Of a stretch of DNA of 64,000 nt, positions 44,996 to 54,751 are shown piece by piece. This DNA comes from Desulfuromonadaceae bacterium. Lineage in GTDB: Bacteria > Desulfobacterota > Desulfuromonadia > Geobacterales > Pseudopelobacteraceae. The stretch is taken from NCBI GenBank assembly GCA_028687585.1, contig JAQTZV010000002.1, positions 124,001 through 188,000 of the forward strand. The letters are read 5' to 3'. A model generated the notes under the pieces. The model was not told the DNA's origin and searched no databases. It saw nothing but the letters and a program-made list of their open reading frames with translations. How positions within the stretch are numbered: the first letter of the stretch is position 1; every line of letters starts with the position of its first letter. The translations under genes and the position numbers were made by a program.

Positions 44996-47212
44996 ATGAA
45001 TACGAGAGTTTCACCGGAAGAGCGAAAAAAAAGATTTCGCGAAGCGATTATTATTGTTCTGGCGGTTATATTAATTATTATTCTGACCAGGGCTGAGATA
45101 AGTCTGACCCAGTTGAGCGCCGGCGCCAAAATGGGGAGTAATATTGTCATCTTTGCGGTCATAAATGTTGTTATCCTGCTGGTTATCCTGCTCGTGTATC
45201 TAGTCAGTCGTAATGTCGTAAAACTGTTTATTGAAAGTCGCTCAAACCCGTACGCTAAAAAACTTCGGACAAAACTGGTCCTTTCCTTTGTTGCTCTTTC
45301 GCTGGTTCCGACCCTTCTCCTTTTTTTCGCTGCGGCAGGATTTATAAACAACACCGTTCACAACTGGTTTAACACCCAGGTTGAAACATCATTGAGTGAG
45401 TCCCTGGAAGTTGCCCAGACATATTACAAAAATTCAGCGTCGAACTCACTGTATTACGGGAAACAGATCAGTAACTTTATTAAAGATAAAAAATTGCTTA
45501 ACGAAGCAAATCTGCCGCAGCTCAAGCGTCTTATCCACCAGAAACAGAGAGAGTATAATCTTGGGATTGTTGAAGTATATTCTGCCCAGCGCGAGGAGTT
45601 AGTCAGGGCTTCAAATCCGGCTGTCCCCAAAGGAGAATTCACAAACCCCTCTTCGGAAGATATCAAACGCGGCTTGGCAGGTGAAGAGCTGACCAGAGTA
45701 AATCAGGCCGGTAAGGCCGATTTAATACGAGGTATTGTGCCGATACATTCAACATGGAACGAGTCGGACATCGTTGGTGTTGTTGTCGTCAATTATTACG
45801 TTCCGTACTCACTGGTGAGTAAAATGAAGGAGATTACTGCGTCGTATCATGAATTCAGGCAACTCCAGATTCTGAAAAATCCGATTAGAACCGGCTATAT
45901 TCTTACTCTGTTTTTGATAGCTATGGTAATTGTCTTCTTTGCGTACTGGATGGGAGTTTATCTTGCGAATAGTATGACCAGACCGCTTCAGGAATTGGTT
46001 GACGCTACTCATGCCGTCGCAGGCGGCAATCTTGATGTCCGGATAGAATCATATTCCGCAGATGAAATCGGTATGCTGGTACAATCATTCAATCGTATGA
46101 CGGATGACCTGCGGACAAAACAGAACGCACTGAATGTTTCCAATCTGGACCTTCTCCACAGTAATCTGGAAATAGAGCGCCGTCAGCAATACATGGAGAT
46201 TGTGTTGCGCAACATTGCGGCCGGTGTTATCTCGATCGATAACGAAGGAATATTGCGAACGCTTAATACTTCTGCAGAACGGTTACTCGGTTTAAGTGCA
46301 GTAAATGTTCTGGGGAAAAATTACCGTGAAGTTATTGTGGATAAACACCTTGAAATTGCCTCGGAATCGATAAAGGAACTCTTGCAGTCGAAACAGGGGG
46401 CAATCAGTAAGCAGGTTTTTCTTGATTTGCGTGGTTCCCGCATGGCGTTACAACTTCACCTGACGCTGTTGCGTGCGGGAAACGGTGAAGTGTTGGGGAT
46501 AGTTGCCGTACTCGATGACCTTACGCAAATGATGCGGGCACAACGAATGGCTGCCTGGCGCGAGGTAGCTCGCAGAATTGCCCATGAAATCAAGAACCCG
46601 TTAACTCCGATCCAGCTTTCCGCACAACGCTTGAGAAAACGGTACCTTTCCCGCTTTAGTGATGACGAAAAGGTGTTCGATCAATGTACCGAGATGATAA
46701 TAAAATCGGTTGAAGACCTTAAAAATCTGGTAAACGAGTTTTCAAATTTTGCCCGTATGCCCGCAATTCAGCCCGAGCCGAACGACATCAATACGTTACT
46801 TAGAGAGTCATTGACACTGTATCAGGAAGCGCATCGTGGGGTAACATTCAATGTTTCGATGGATGCCAGAATGCCCCTGTTGATGATTGATCGTGATCAG
46901 ATCAAACGGGTACTGATAAATATCCTGGAAAATGCCGTCGCTGCTATGAACGGTCATGGTACCGTTGCCCTGTCGACACACTTTGATGATGTGTTGAAAA
47001 TGGCGGTTGTCACTGTTGCTGATGATGGGCCGGGTATTCCTCCTGAGGATAAACCGCGGCTGTTTGAACCGTATTTTTCAACAAAAAAGAGCGGAACCGG
47101 ACTTGGTTTGGCCATAGTGAGCAGTGTTGTTACTGACCATGGCGGCTTTGTGCGAATTCGTGACAACGTGCCTCATGGAGCGATTTTTGTTGTCGAGTTA
47201 CCTGCCGGATAA
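44996..47212 (+). CDS. NtrY-like sensor histidine kinase
   Basis: 738-residue membrane kinase. N-terminal helices at about 18-35, 45-68 and 90-108, a periplasmic sensory region (about 110-290), a fourth helix near 300-320, HAMP (about 320-375), PAS (about 395-480), then His530 in ARRIAHEIKNPLTPIQLSAQ and an HATPase domain with NILENAVAAMNGHG, VADDGPGIPPEDKP and GTGLGLAIVSSVV. The layout is that of NtrY, which senses nitrogen or redox state in alphaproteobacteria. The signal here is unknown. It precedes its regulator by 17 bases. Confidence 0.9.
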   Translation: MNTRVSPEERKKRFREAIIIVLAVILIIILTRAEISLTQLSAGAKMGSNIVIFAVINVVILLVILLVYLVSRNVVKLFIESRSNPYAKKLRTKLVLSFVALSLVPTLLLFFAAAGFINNTVHNWFNTQVETSLSESLEVAQTYYKNSASNSLYYGKQISNFIKDKKLLNEANLPQLKRLIHQKQREYNLGIVEVYSAQREELVRASNPAVPKGEFTNPSSEDIKRGLAGEELTRVNQAGKADLIRGIVPIHSTWNESDIVGVVVVNYYVPYSLVSKMKEITASYHEFRQLQILKNPIRTGYILTLFLIAMVIVFFAYWMGVYLANSMTRPLQELVDATHAVAGGNLDVRIESYSADEIGMLVQSFNRMTDDLRTKQNALNVSNLDLLHSNLEIERRQQYMEIVLRNIAAGVISIDNEGILRTLNTSAERLLGLSAVNVLGKNYREVIVDKHLEIASESIKELLQSKQGAISKQVFLDLRGSRMALQLHLTLLRAGNGEVLGIVAVLDDLTQMMRAQRMAAWREVARRIAHEIKNPLTPIQLSAQRLRKRYLSRFSDDEKVFDQCTEMIIKSVEDLKNLVNEFSNFARMPAIQPEPNDINTLLRESLTLYQEAHRGVTFNVSMDARMPLLMIDRDQIKRVLINILENAVAAMNGHGTVALSTHFDDVLKMAVVTVADDGPGIPPEDKPRLFEPYFSTKKSGTGLGLAIVSSVVTDHGGFVRIRDNVPHGAIFVVELPAG

Positions 47213-47229
47213 AAAAATTAGGAGTTGCT

Positions 47230-48591
47230 ATGAACCACACAATTTTGATTATAGACGATGAAAAAGATATCAGATCTGCCCTGACCGGAATTCTTGAGGA
47301 TGAAGGGTATCAGGTCCTCTGTGCGGAGAGTGGTGCGGAGGGCATTGAGTGTGTTCGCCAGGAGCTTCCCGATCTGATTCTTCTTGATATCTGGATGCCG
47401 GGCATGGATGGTCTGGAAACTCTTGGAAAAATAAAAGTTCAGTTTCCTCAATCAACAGTTATCATGATTTCCGGGCATGGCACAATTGAAACGGCAGTTC
47501 GTGCTACCAAACTCGGAGCATTTGATTTTATTGAAAAGCCTCTTTCCCTTGAAAAAGTACTCATCAGTGTTGCCAACGCACTACAGTTGCAGGAATTAAG
47601 AGTAGAAAATGCTGAACTCAAGCGTTCGGCATCAAATGATTATGAACTTATCGGTGAAGCTTCCGAAATATCATCAGTACGTGGGCAGATCATCCGTGTG
47701 GCGCCGACATCTGTTCCGGTACTGATTCGCGGAGAAAATGGCTCAGGCAAGGAATTGATAGCGTATTCCATTCACTGTAACAGCCCCCGAAAAGAGCGGC
47801 CATTTGTTTCAGTACTTTGTTCTGCTATTCCGGAAGAGCTTATTGAGAGCGAGCTGTTCGGCCATGAGAAAGGTGCTTTTATCGGTGCGTTATCACATAA
47901 AAAGGGACGTCTAGACCAGGCGGACGGCGGTACACTTTTTATTGATGAAATAGGAGAACTTCCCCTGAAAACACAGATAAAAGTTCTCAGTTTTCTTCAG
48001 GACGGTTTTTTTGAACGGGTAGGGGGGATTCGCAAGATTCCAGTGGATGTTAGAATCATAGCTGCGACCACAAAACTTCTCGAGCAGGCAGTGGATAATG
48101 GCACGTTCAGCAGGGATCTCTATTATCAACTTAGTACCATTCCATTGAGAGCTCCGGCACTTCGAGAGCGTTTAGAGGATATTGGGCTTCTCGTGCAAAA
48201 TTACGTAGCTCAATTCTTTCGCAAGGAAGGTGGCGAAGCAAAAGCTTTTCTGCCCGAAGCAATTGACAAGCTTCAGCACTATTCGTGGCCTGGCAATCTC
48301 AAAGAGTTAAAAAACGTTGTGGAGCGAATTCTTATCGTAACTTCCGGGCGGGCAATTACAGCGGATGATGTTCCAAATCTTTCGGGCGATTCGGCACATT
48401 CACTTTCACAAGAGGGGGCTCCTCTGCGGTCGGCAATACGGGAAGCACGAGAAGATTTTGAGCGGGAATTTATAATTCAGAAACTTGAAGAAAACGATTG
48501 GAATATTTCCCGTACTGCCGAATTAATTGAATTGGAACGGAGCAATCTGCACCGCAAAATAAAAAGCTACGGAATAGACGTACGGAGATAA
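47230..48591 (+). CDS. NtrX-like sigma-54-type response regulator with altered GAFTGA loop
   Basis: 453 residues. Receiver domain (1-120, phosphoacceptor Asp53 in LLDIWMPGMDG), AAA+ domain with Walker A GENGSGKE near 168-175, Walker B GGTLFIDEIGELP, an arginine-finger region FSRDLYYQL, and a Fis-type HTH (NISRTAELIELERSNLHRKI). The sigma-54-contact loop reads GAFIGA at 215-220 instead of GAFTGA, with Ile218 for the key Thr. It may therefore not open sigma-54 promoters, and could act as a sigma-70-type regulator as reported for some NtrX. AGGAG precedes the ATG. ctpA follows five bases later. Confidence 0.88.
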   Translation: MNHTILIIDDEKDIRSALTGILEDEGYQVLCAESGAEGIECVRQELPDLILLDIWMPGMDGLETLGKIKVQFPQSTVIMISGHGTIETAVRATKLGAFDFIEKPLSLEKVLISVANALQLQELRVENAELKRSASNDYELIGEASEISSVRGQIIRVAPTSVPVLIRGENGSGKELIAYSIHCNSPRKERPFVSVLCSAIPEELIESELFGHEKGAFIGALSHKKGRLDQADGGTLFIDEIGELPLKTQIKVLSFLQDGFFERVGGIRKIPVDVRIIAATTKLLEQAVDNGTFSRDLYYQLSTIPLRAPALRERLEDIGLLVQNYVAQFFRKEGGEAKAFLPEAIDKLQHYSWPGNLKELKNVVERILIVTSGRAITADDVPNLSGDSAHSLSQEGAPLRSAIREAREDFEREFIIQKLEENDWNISRTAELIELERSNLHRKIKSYGIDVRR

Positions 48592-48596
48592 ATGTA

Positions 48597-49955
48597 ATGG
48601 TTACCGTTTTGAAAAGCCGCCCGGTGCGTTTGATGTTTTCACTCCTTCTGATATTTGCACTCTGCGTCTCGGTTGCATTTTATGCATTCAAAAAGGTACA
48701 TCATACAACTACTGATGGTACATCACTCATACTTTTGCAGGAAGCATACACAGCAATTCTTGACAATTATGTTGAGAAACCGGATGCAAAAAAACTGGTT
48801 CTGAAAATGGTTGACGGCATGCTTGCGACACTTGATCCCCACAGTGCCTACCTCCCTCCTGAACCGTATCATGAAATGGAAGTCCAGATGTCCGGAGCCT
48901 TTGGTGGGGTCGGAATTGAACTTGGCACCAAGGAGGGCAGACTGACGGTGATTGCCCCGATTGATGATACTCCGGCATTTCGTGCTGGAATTCAGGCGAA
49001 TGACCAGATCTCAAAAATTGATGGAGTTTCGACCCACGGGATGAATATTTCTGCTGCGGTGAAAATAATGCGTGGAGAGAAGGGGACGCCGGTATCGTTA
49101 ACAATAGTCCGTGCCGAAGCAGCAAAACCTCTTGTTTTCAACCTTATTCGAGACATTATTAAAATAAAAAGCATAAAACCGAAATTACTCGATTCAGGAT
49201 ATGGACTCATCAGAATTTCACAGTTTCAGGAGCGTACCGGGGGCGAATTTAAAGAGGCATTGAAAGAGCTTCATGCAAAATCAGGTGGTACTATGAAAGG
49301 GCTGATTATTGATCTGCGCTATAATCCGGGCGGCTTGATAAATTCCTGCGTTGAAGTTGCCAACTGCTTCATTGGTGATGATATCAACAACAGCGCAATT
49401 GTCAGTATCAAAGGGCGAACCGCTGAATCAAATCGTATATATAATGCAACGTTGGGTGCAAAGGAGCCCCGGTATCCCATAGTCGTACTTGTAAACGGCG
49501 GCAGTGCCAGTGCCTCGGAGATTGTCGCAGGCGCCCTTCAGGATCATAAACGGGCGATTATCATGGGAACGCAAAGTTTTGGTAAGGGGTCAGTGCAATC
49601 GATCTTTCCAATGAAGGGAAACGCTGCCCTCAAGCTTACAACCGCACGCTATTATACCCCGAGTGGTCGCTCAATCCAGGCCAAAGGGATAGTTCCGGAT
49701 GTTGAGGTGCCTAATATTATACCGCTGCCACCAAAAGAGCAGGGGATCGTACTCAAGGAAAAAGATCTGGAAAAAAGCCTTGCTTCTGATGGTAAGCCGG
49801 ATACGACGGAAATGAAGCTACCCGCTTCACCTCATGGGAGTGCCGGCATAGACACTGATTTGAAGAAAGATTTTCAGTTGCAGCGGGCGCTTGAGTTGTT
49901 GCAGTCAATCAGCATGTTAAAGGAAAAGGGGTTTTTGCCGAACAGAGCAGAATAG
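48597..49955 (+). CDS. ctpA: Carboxyl-terminal processing protease (S41)
   Basis: 452-residue periplasmic serine protease anchored by an N-terminal helix (about residues 12-30). A PDZ domain (about 95-175, GAFGGVGIELG) opens the active site. The catalytic Ser305 lies in GGSASASEIV and the Lys330 in SFGKGSVQS, spaced as in Prc/CtpA. SIKPKLLDSGYGLIRISQF is the usual core. It trims or degrades envelope proteins with nonpolar C-termini. It is in the ntrY-ntrX operon, so may be controlled with them. Confidence 0.93.
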   Translation: MVTVLKSRPVRLMFSLLLIFALCVSVAFYAFKKVHHTTTDGTSLILLQEAYTAILDNYVEKPDAKKLVLKMVDGMLATLDPHSAYLPPEPYHEMEVQMSGAFGGVGIELGTKEGRLTVIAPIDDTPAFRAGIQANDQISKIDGVSTHGMNISAAVKIMRGEKGTPVSLTIVRAEAAKPLVFNLIRDIIKIKSIKPKLLDSGYGLIRISQFQERTGGEFKEALKELHAKSGGTMKGLIIDLRYNPGGLINSCVEVANCFIGDDINNSAIVSIKGRTAESNRIYNATLGAKEPRYPIVVLVNGGSASASEIVAGALQDHKRAIIMGTQSFGKGSVQSIFPMKGNAALKLTTARYYTPSGRSIQAKGIVPDVEVPNIIPLPPKEQGIVLKEKDLEKSLASDGKPDTTEMKLPASPHGSAGIDTDLKKDFQLQRALELLQSISMLKEKGFLPNRAE

Positions 49956-49963
49956 CGGCATTT

Positions 49964-50194
49964 TCAGGTAAGACCGCGGTTTCTGAAGATACGCATCAAC
50001 AGAACTCCAATGATTGAGAGGCAGAGACCGACACAAAAAAATAGATAACCGATTGCCCGTCCTTCACCCCAACCCCACAGATCCTTATTCTTCATCAAAA
50101 GAATCAGTGCAAGTCCACCAAACGTGCCTAATCCGCCGATGATGTAGAGTGCAAAGGCGAAAACTGCGAGCCCGATTCCCTGGATTTTTGCCAT
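49964..50194 (-). CDS. Small two-helix membrane protein, function unknown
   Basis: 76 residues, almost all hydrophobic: helices at about 8-33 (LAVFAFALYIIGGLGTFGGL) and 47-68 (AIGYLFFCVGLCLSIIGVLL). The end is basic (MRIFRNRGLT). GAGAGG lies upstream of the ATG. It lies 20 bases below trpC on the same strand and converges with ctpA. No family recognised. Confidence 0.6.
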   Translation of the reverse strand: MAKIQGIGLAVFAFALYIIGGLGTFGGLALILLMKNKDLWGWGEGRAIGYLFFCVGLCLSIIGVLLMRIFRNRGLT

Positions 50195-50214
50195 CTGGTA
50201 CCCCTCTCTTATTA

Positions 50215-51021
50215 TTAATCGTTGAGCAGTTCCTGTAGTTTTGCTCCGATATCGTCCTCCCGCATCATCGATTCACCGATCAGGAAAGCTCCGGCACCGT
50301 CTGAGCGGAGTTGCACGATATCTCCCCGGCTGTTAATGCCGCTCTCTGCGACAAGCAATCGATTTGACGGCATCATACGGGCCAGACGGCCGGTCGTGCC
50401 GAGGTCGGTCGCAAACGTTCTCAAATTGCGGTTGTTGACACCGATAAGCGTGCAATCAGTATGCAGCGCCTTCTCCATTTCCGCTTCATCATGCACTTCC
50501 AGAAGCACGTCAAGATGAATCTCCCGGGCCAGAGCGTGGAAATCGCGTAACTGTTTCAGATCAAGCATGGCGGCGATAAGAAGAATTGCGTCAGCCCCGG
50601 CAGCACGGGCTTCGTAGATCTGGTACATATCACAGATGAAGTCCTTGCGTAACAATGGGAGGGAGACCATTTCACGAATCAGCGCCAGATAGCGAAGGTG
50701 CCCCAGAAAAAACTTTTCGTCGGTGAGCACCGACAGGCAGGTGGCGCCATTGGTCTGGTAGATGGCGGCAATCTCAAGTGGATCAAAGTCGGCGCGAATT
50801 ATCCCTTTGCTGGGAGACCCCTTTTTGACTTCGGCAATTATGGCGGTCCAGTTCGAAGCAATCGCTTCGCGGAGGTGACGTTCAAAACCTCGTGGAATAT
50901 CTTCCAGATCGGCGATACGTAACCTGAGTTCGGTGACTGATACGGCGGCTTTTGCGGTAAGCACCTCTTCCTGTTTATGAGCAACAATTTTTTTCAGAAT
51001 ATCAGGAGTGTTGGTTGGCAT
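50215..51021 (-). CDS. trpC: Indole-3-glycerol phosphate synthase
   Basis: 268-residue TIM-barrel enzyme of tryptophan synthesis. It closes the ring of carboxyphenylaminodeoxyribulose phosphate to indole-3-glycerol phosphate, releasing CO2. Signatures include EVKKGSPSKG (about residues 65-74), LLRKDFICDMYQIYEARAAG, and IGVNNRNLRTFATDLGTT. Length fits a monofunctional enzyme, with no TrpF fusion. It lies 18 bases after trpD. Confidence 0.95.
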   Translation of the reverse strand: MPTNTPDILKKIVAHKQEEVLTAKAAVSVTELRLRIADLEDIPRGFERHLREAIASNWTAIIAEVKKGSPSKGIIRADFDPLEIAAIYQTNGATCLSVLTDEKFFLGHLRYLALIREMVSLPLLRKDFICDMYQIYEARAAGADAILLIAAMLDLKQLRDFHALAREIHLDVLLEVHDEAEMEKALHTDCTLIGVNNRNLRTFATDLGTTGRLARMMPSNRLLVAESGINSRGDIVQLRSDGAGAFLIGESMMREDDIGAKLQELLND

Positions 51022-51039
51022 GGCACATATGATCCTTTT

Positions 51040-52095
51040 TTAGTGCTTATTCGTCAATGTCGCAAGTTTTTCAACCTGCTGCAACGCCCGCCCCGAGTCA
51101 ATGGCTTCAGCTGCCACAGTAATTCCTTCTGACGGTGTATCTACCTTGCCTGCAGCCATCAGGGCATAGGCGGCGTTCAGAAGCACAATCTCTCTTCGTG
51201 GGCCCTGTTCACCGGCCAGAACCGCTTTTACAATTGCTGCATTGACAACAGCATCACCGCCCTTAAGTGTTGCCATGCTACAAATGGTCAAGCCAAGCTG
51301 TTCCGGAGAAACAGTGCTAAGTACAACTCCTCCAGGAGTGACTTCTGCTATAAGAGTTTCACCGGTCAGGGTAATTTCGTCCATTCCATCAGAGCCATGC
51401 ACCACAAAACCGTGTTTGCAACCAAGTTTGTGCAGAACACCGGCCAGTTTCTCTACCAGGTCAGCGCGGTAAACTCCCATAACCTGGCAGTCGGCTCCAG
51501 CCGGATTGGTCAGAGGGCCAAGGATATTGAAAATAGTCCGGATGCCGATTTCGCGACGAGGCCCGATGGCGTGCTTCATTGCACTATGCAGGGCTGGGGC
51601 AAAGAGAAATCCGATGCCGATCTGTTCGATGCAGCTTTCGACGGTTTCCGGAGTTACATCAAGGTTTATTCCCATTTTTTCCAGGACATCAGCACTGCCA
51701 CAGGCCGAAGAAACTGAGCGGTTACCGTGTTTTGCCACCTTGACTCCGCAGGCCGAAACGACGAAGGAAACGGTGGTGGAAACGTTGAAAGTGTTTGTTC
51801 CATCACCGCCGGTACCTACAACATCAAGAATAGTCTCTCTATCCAGGTTTATGTCGTCACGATCAATGTCAAGCACACCTTTTCCGACGCGAATCGGTGT
51901 GGCGCGCTCGCGCATGACGCGGGCAGCACCGGTGATTTCCTCGACGGTCTCTCCCTTCATTCGCAGCGCAGTAATGAATGCACCTATCTGGGCTGCTGTG
52001 CATTCACCGGACATGATCTGGTTCATAACCTCGATCATCTCACCTTCGCTTAGATTTTCATGTTCAACTACTTTTGAAATAGCAATTTTAATCAT
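51040..52095 (-). CDS. trpD: Anthranilate phosphoribosyltransferase
   Basis: 351 residues. It joins anthranilate to PRPP. The PRPP-binding glycine motif [17 protein letters not shown] (about residues 90-106), [11 protein letters not shown], and LGPLTNPA are present. The start has CAGGAGG close upstream. A putative mobile repeat fills the gap upstream. No trpE, trpG or trpF gene is in the window, so only a part of the pathway is here. Confidence 0.95.
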   Translation of the reverse strand: MIKIAISKVVEHENLSEGEMIEVMNQIMSGECTAAQIGAFITALRMKGETVEEITGAARVMRERATPIRVGKGVLDIDRDDINLDRETILDVVGTGGDGTNTFNVSTTVSFVVSACGVKVAKHGNRSVSSACGSADVLEKMGINLDVTPETVESCIEQIGIGFLFAPALHSAMKHAIGPRREIGIRTIFNILGPLTNPAGADCQVMGVYRADLVEKLAGVLHKLGCKHGFVVHGSDGMDEITLTGETLIAEVTPGGVVLSTVSPEQLGLTICSMATLKGGDAVVNAAIVKAVLAGEQGPRREIVLLNAAYALMAAGKVDTPSEGITVAAEAIDSGRALQQVEKLATLTNKH

Positions 52096-52107
52096 TATGT
52101 CCTCCTG

Positions 52108-52231
52108 ATTCCAATTTCAAATTAAAGATGCCATCAAGGCAGCAAAATTGAGGCGCCGAAGGCATACAAACAGTATGCTGAGGAGCAGAAGACGAGCCAA
52201 CGAAGAGGGGACTTTGATCTGGAATTGGTAT
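52108..52231. repeat. Candidate MITE-like element abutting trpD
   Basis: A 124-base segment bounded by an imperfect 20-base inverted repeat (52108-52127 and 52212-52231, 16 of 20 pairing). Inside are a perfect hairpin GCATAC/GTATGC (52162-52167, 52173-52178) and TGCC/GGCA. It is non-coding. It fits exactly between the trpD ribosome binding site and the T tract of the terminator next door. The internal sequence recalls a dispersed repeat in Geobacter-type genomes, from memory only. Confidence 0.5.
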
Positions 52232-52258
52232 TAAAAAAAGGGGATGTTGCCATCCCCT
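52232..52258 (-). terminator. Rho-independent terminator of the receiver-protein gene
   Basis: On the minus strand GGGGATG-GCAA-CATCCCC (52240-52257) is followed by seven T bases (52233-52239). It lies 26 bases after the stop codon of the receiver protein and blocks read-through to trpD. Confidence 0.9.
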
Positions 52259-52283
52259 CATGATTGATATGCACAACAGAACA

Positions 52284-53414
52284 TCAGGCCCCTTCTTTGA
52301 TCTTTCTTATGGCTTCACGGATAAGCGTCTCCGCAAGATCCGGAACAACTTCCCACACAATTCGCTCAATAACTTCTTTTGATGCGCTCGATATAGCAAC
52401 TTTGAGCTGCTCCTCGGATAGTACAGGGGTAGTTGCAGCCGGCACTGTTTCAACGGAAGAGCTGTCAACAGATGCTGTGAAAGGTGGAACCGGATCGGAT
52501 AAAGGAGCAAACGGTGCGGCAGGTTCTTCAAAAATCGGTGCTTGATCGGAGAAACCTGCAAAAACAGGTTCGGTTGGACGTGTTGCTTCATTTGCAAAAG
52601 TTACATCACCAAATTCCGCTTCTTCGACGGGAATCGGTTGTTCAGAAAAATCCTGGAGTGGTGGGGTTACTAAGGTTTCTTCAACAAATTCAAACATATG
52701 TTCTTCAACCGGCTCCCATTGAGCATCGGTTTGTTGGGGAGATACATGTACCGTTTCTAGTGAGTTAACAGCATGTGCATCGTTTTCTTCATTCACTATT
52801 GCAAAAACGTCGGGTTCAAATGCTGTTTCAGATGGAACCGGCACGGCTGGCGGTACGACTGGTTCCTCTCTGCTCTCTGCTTCGGGAGTAAAGGCGCTCC
52901 AAATATTTGTCGGAGATGTTGGCTGTTGATCGATAGTAGGGCTTGGTGTGTCAAGGCACGGGCCAGATTCTTCCACAACCGTATCAGGAAACATTTCAGC
53001 AGGAGTTGCGGCCTGAAAAGTCTGTGCAGAACGTGCCCGTGTTTTTCCAAGTTCCAAAAGTTCCTTAACCTTGGTGATTATCTGCTGAGACTCAAACGGT
53101 TTTGCAATGAAATCATCTGCGCCGCATTTTTTTGCTTTATCTTCGTCAAACGGTTCAAAAGAGCCGGTAAGAATCAAAATCGGTTTGGCTGCGAGCGCCG
53201 GTGTCGAACGCACGGCTTCAGAAACTTCATATCCGGACATTCCAGGCATCAGGGCATCAATAAGTAATATATCCGGGTTGATTTCATGTGCCTTCTCGAC
53301 AGCAGATTTTCCATTATCTACGATCGTTAAGGAGTATTCGTCTCCTCCGAATATGATACCGATTACTTTTTGGATGGTTATACTATCATCAGCGACCAGC
53401 ACTTTGATGCTCAT
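52284..53414 (-). CDS. Response-regulator receiver protein with long disordered linker
   Basis: 376 residues. A CheY-like receiver (1-125) has Asp53 in ILLIDALMPGMSG, acidic VADD at residues 7-10, and the Lys in DDFIAKPF. A long Pro/Glu/Val-rich linker (about 130-325) of low complexity follows, then a helical C-terminus (about 330-376: ASKEVIERIVWEVVPDLAET). This C-terminal pattern occurs in other delta-type receiver proteins. It has no DNA-binding domain, so it probably works by protein contact, as FrzS-like proteins do. No kinase adjoins. Confidence 0.85.
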   Translation of the reverse strand: MSIKVLVADDSITIQKVIGIIFGGDEYSLTIVDNGKSAVEKAHEINPDILLIDALMPGMSGYEVSEAVRSTPALAAKPILILTGSFEPFDEDKAKKCGADDFIAKPFESQQIITKVKELLELGKTRARSAQTFQAATPAEMFPDTVVEESGPCLDTPSPTIDQQPTSPTNIWSAFTPEAESREEPVVPPAVPVPSETAFEPDVFAIVNEENDAHAVNSLETVHVSPQQTDAQWEPVEEHMFEFVEETLVTPPLQDFSEQPIPVEEAEFGDVTFANEATRPTEPVFAGFSDQAPIFEEPAAPFAPLSDPVPPFTASVDSSSVETVPAATTPVLSEEQLKVAISSASKEVIERIVWEVVPDLAETLIREAIRKIKEGA

Positions 53415-53502
53415 CTATCCCTCCCTGGTTGAGTGGGCACGCAAGAATATGATACTTTCGACAACTAACACAGGTATAATAACGTGTCAAGTTATTAGCG
53501 TT

Positions 53503-54678
53503 TCAAGGTATTTTCATGTTGTCGATAATCTCTTCCACTATTCGAGAAGTAGAAAATATTGACACGGCCAGAGTCGAAATATCACTCCGCAATTGGTTGA
53601 ACTGTCTAATATTTGTGTAATCCGTGCGTATGGTCAATAGAATTACGAATAAATCCTGTTCAGGGTCAATCCAGATTGATGAACCACTGTATCCGGTGTG
53701 CCCGAAAGACATATCAGAAAAATAGCTGCCGCGAGGTGATGAAAACGGAGAGCTGATATCCCATCCAAGACCCCTGACTATTTTGCCGTTATTATAAAAA
53801 TATGGTGATGTCATCTGCGTAATGATGCGTTCGGTAAAAATCTGCTTACCATTATATTTTCCGTGATTAAGAATCATCGTTGCAAATCTGTTCAAGTCGC
53901 TGGCTGTGCTGAATAAGCCGGCGTGTCCCGCCACACCGCCTAAACGTCGCGCATTTAAATCCTGAACAACGCCGGAGGTAAGGATTTTGTTAAAGCCTGC
54001 TGTAGGAGCAATGGCAGCATTACCGATGTGAGGAAGAAATGTTGTTTCAGCCATCCCGAGCGGGGCGTAAATATATTCTTCACAAAAAATATCTAACGTA
54101 CGGTTAGTCGCCCGCTTGACCAATTCTCCCAGTAAAATGTAATTGACGTCAGCGTATCGAAAACGGTTACCGGGCAGGCTTCCATTGTTTTGAATGACAA
54201 CTTTTTCTATAAGACGCCGTAAGGGGTCGTTTTCTGCGATATCAACATCGTCTATTCCGGACGTGTGAGTTAGTAAATTGAGGACGGTTATTTCTTCACG
54301 ATCAGACCCCTCAAATTCCGGAAACCAGCGGGTCAGCGGATCAAGCAGACTAAGTTTCCCCTGTTCGAGGAGTTTCATGATAGCTGGCGCTGTTGCAATT
54401 ACCTTTGTCAGCGATGCGGTGTCAAAGAGTGTCCGATCAGAAAGCAGTGGCCCGTTCGCATCTGGAAAGAGTTTGCCGTGTGAGGTGCCGTACAGTTGGC
54501 CGGAATGGTTGCCGATAACGACGACTCCGCCGGAAATCAAGCCACGTCGAATAGCACTTTCCAGAATAACGTCGATTGATGCTGCACGACCGACATCCAG
54601 CAGATTATCAGCAGCGAGGAGGTACGTTGACAGTGTAAAGAGGAACAGCGTGGTAAGTATTATGCGAAAAATAATCAC
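53503..54678 (-). CDS. Serine beta-lactamase-family (class C-like) hydrolase
   Basis: 391 residues. A hydrophobic N-terminus (MIIFRIILTTLFLFTLSTYL) is a signal peptide or anchor. The SxxK motif is SLTK at 89-92 in TASLTKVIA, and a Tyr motif YADVN lies near residue 175. HTGYSGSSIW near the end fits the H/KxG region. The family includes esterases, PBP-like peptidases and beta-lactamases; the substrate cannot be told. GTG start (54678) with only a weak GAG-type site upstream. Exported, probably periplasmic. Confidence 0.88.
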   Translation of the reverse strand: MIIFRIILTTLFLFTLSTYLLAADNLLDVGRAASIDVILESAIRRGLISGGVVVIGNHSGQLYGTSHGKLFPDANGPLLSDRTLFDTASLTKVIATAPAIMKLLEQGKLSLLDPLTRWFPEFEGSDREEITVLNLLTHTSGIDDVDIAENDPLRRLIEKVVIQNNGSLPGNRFRYADVNYILLGELVKRATNRTLDIFCEEYIYAPLGMAETTFLPHIGNAAIAPTAGFNKILTSGVVQDLNARRLGGVAGHAGLFSTASDLNRFATMILNHGKYNGKQIFTERIITQMTSPYFYNNGKIVRGLGWDISSPFSSPRGSYFSDMSFGHTGYSGSSIWIDPEQDLFVILLTIRTDYTNIRQFNQLRSDISTLAVSIFSTSRIVEEIIDNMKIP

Positions 54679-54751
54679 AAGTTAGCTCTATTGTAAAGCG
54701 GTATGACTGAAAAGCCCCGTAGAATAAAGCTGCTGATAATAAGCAGGACGT

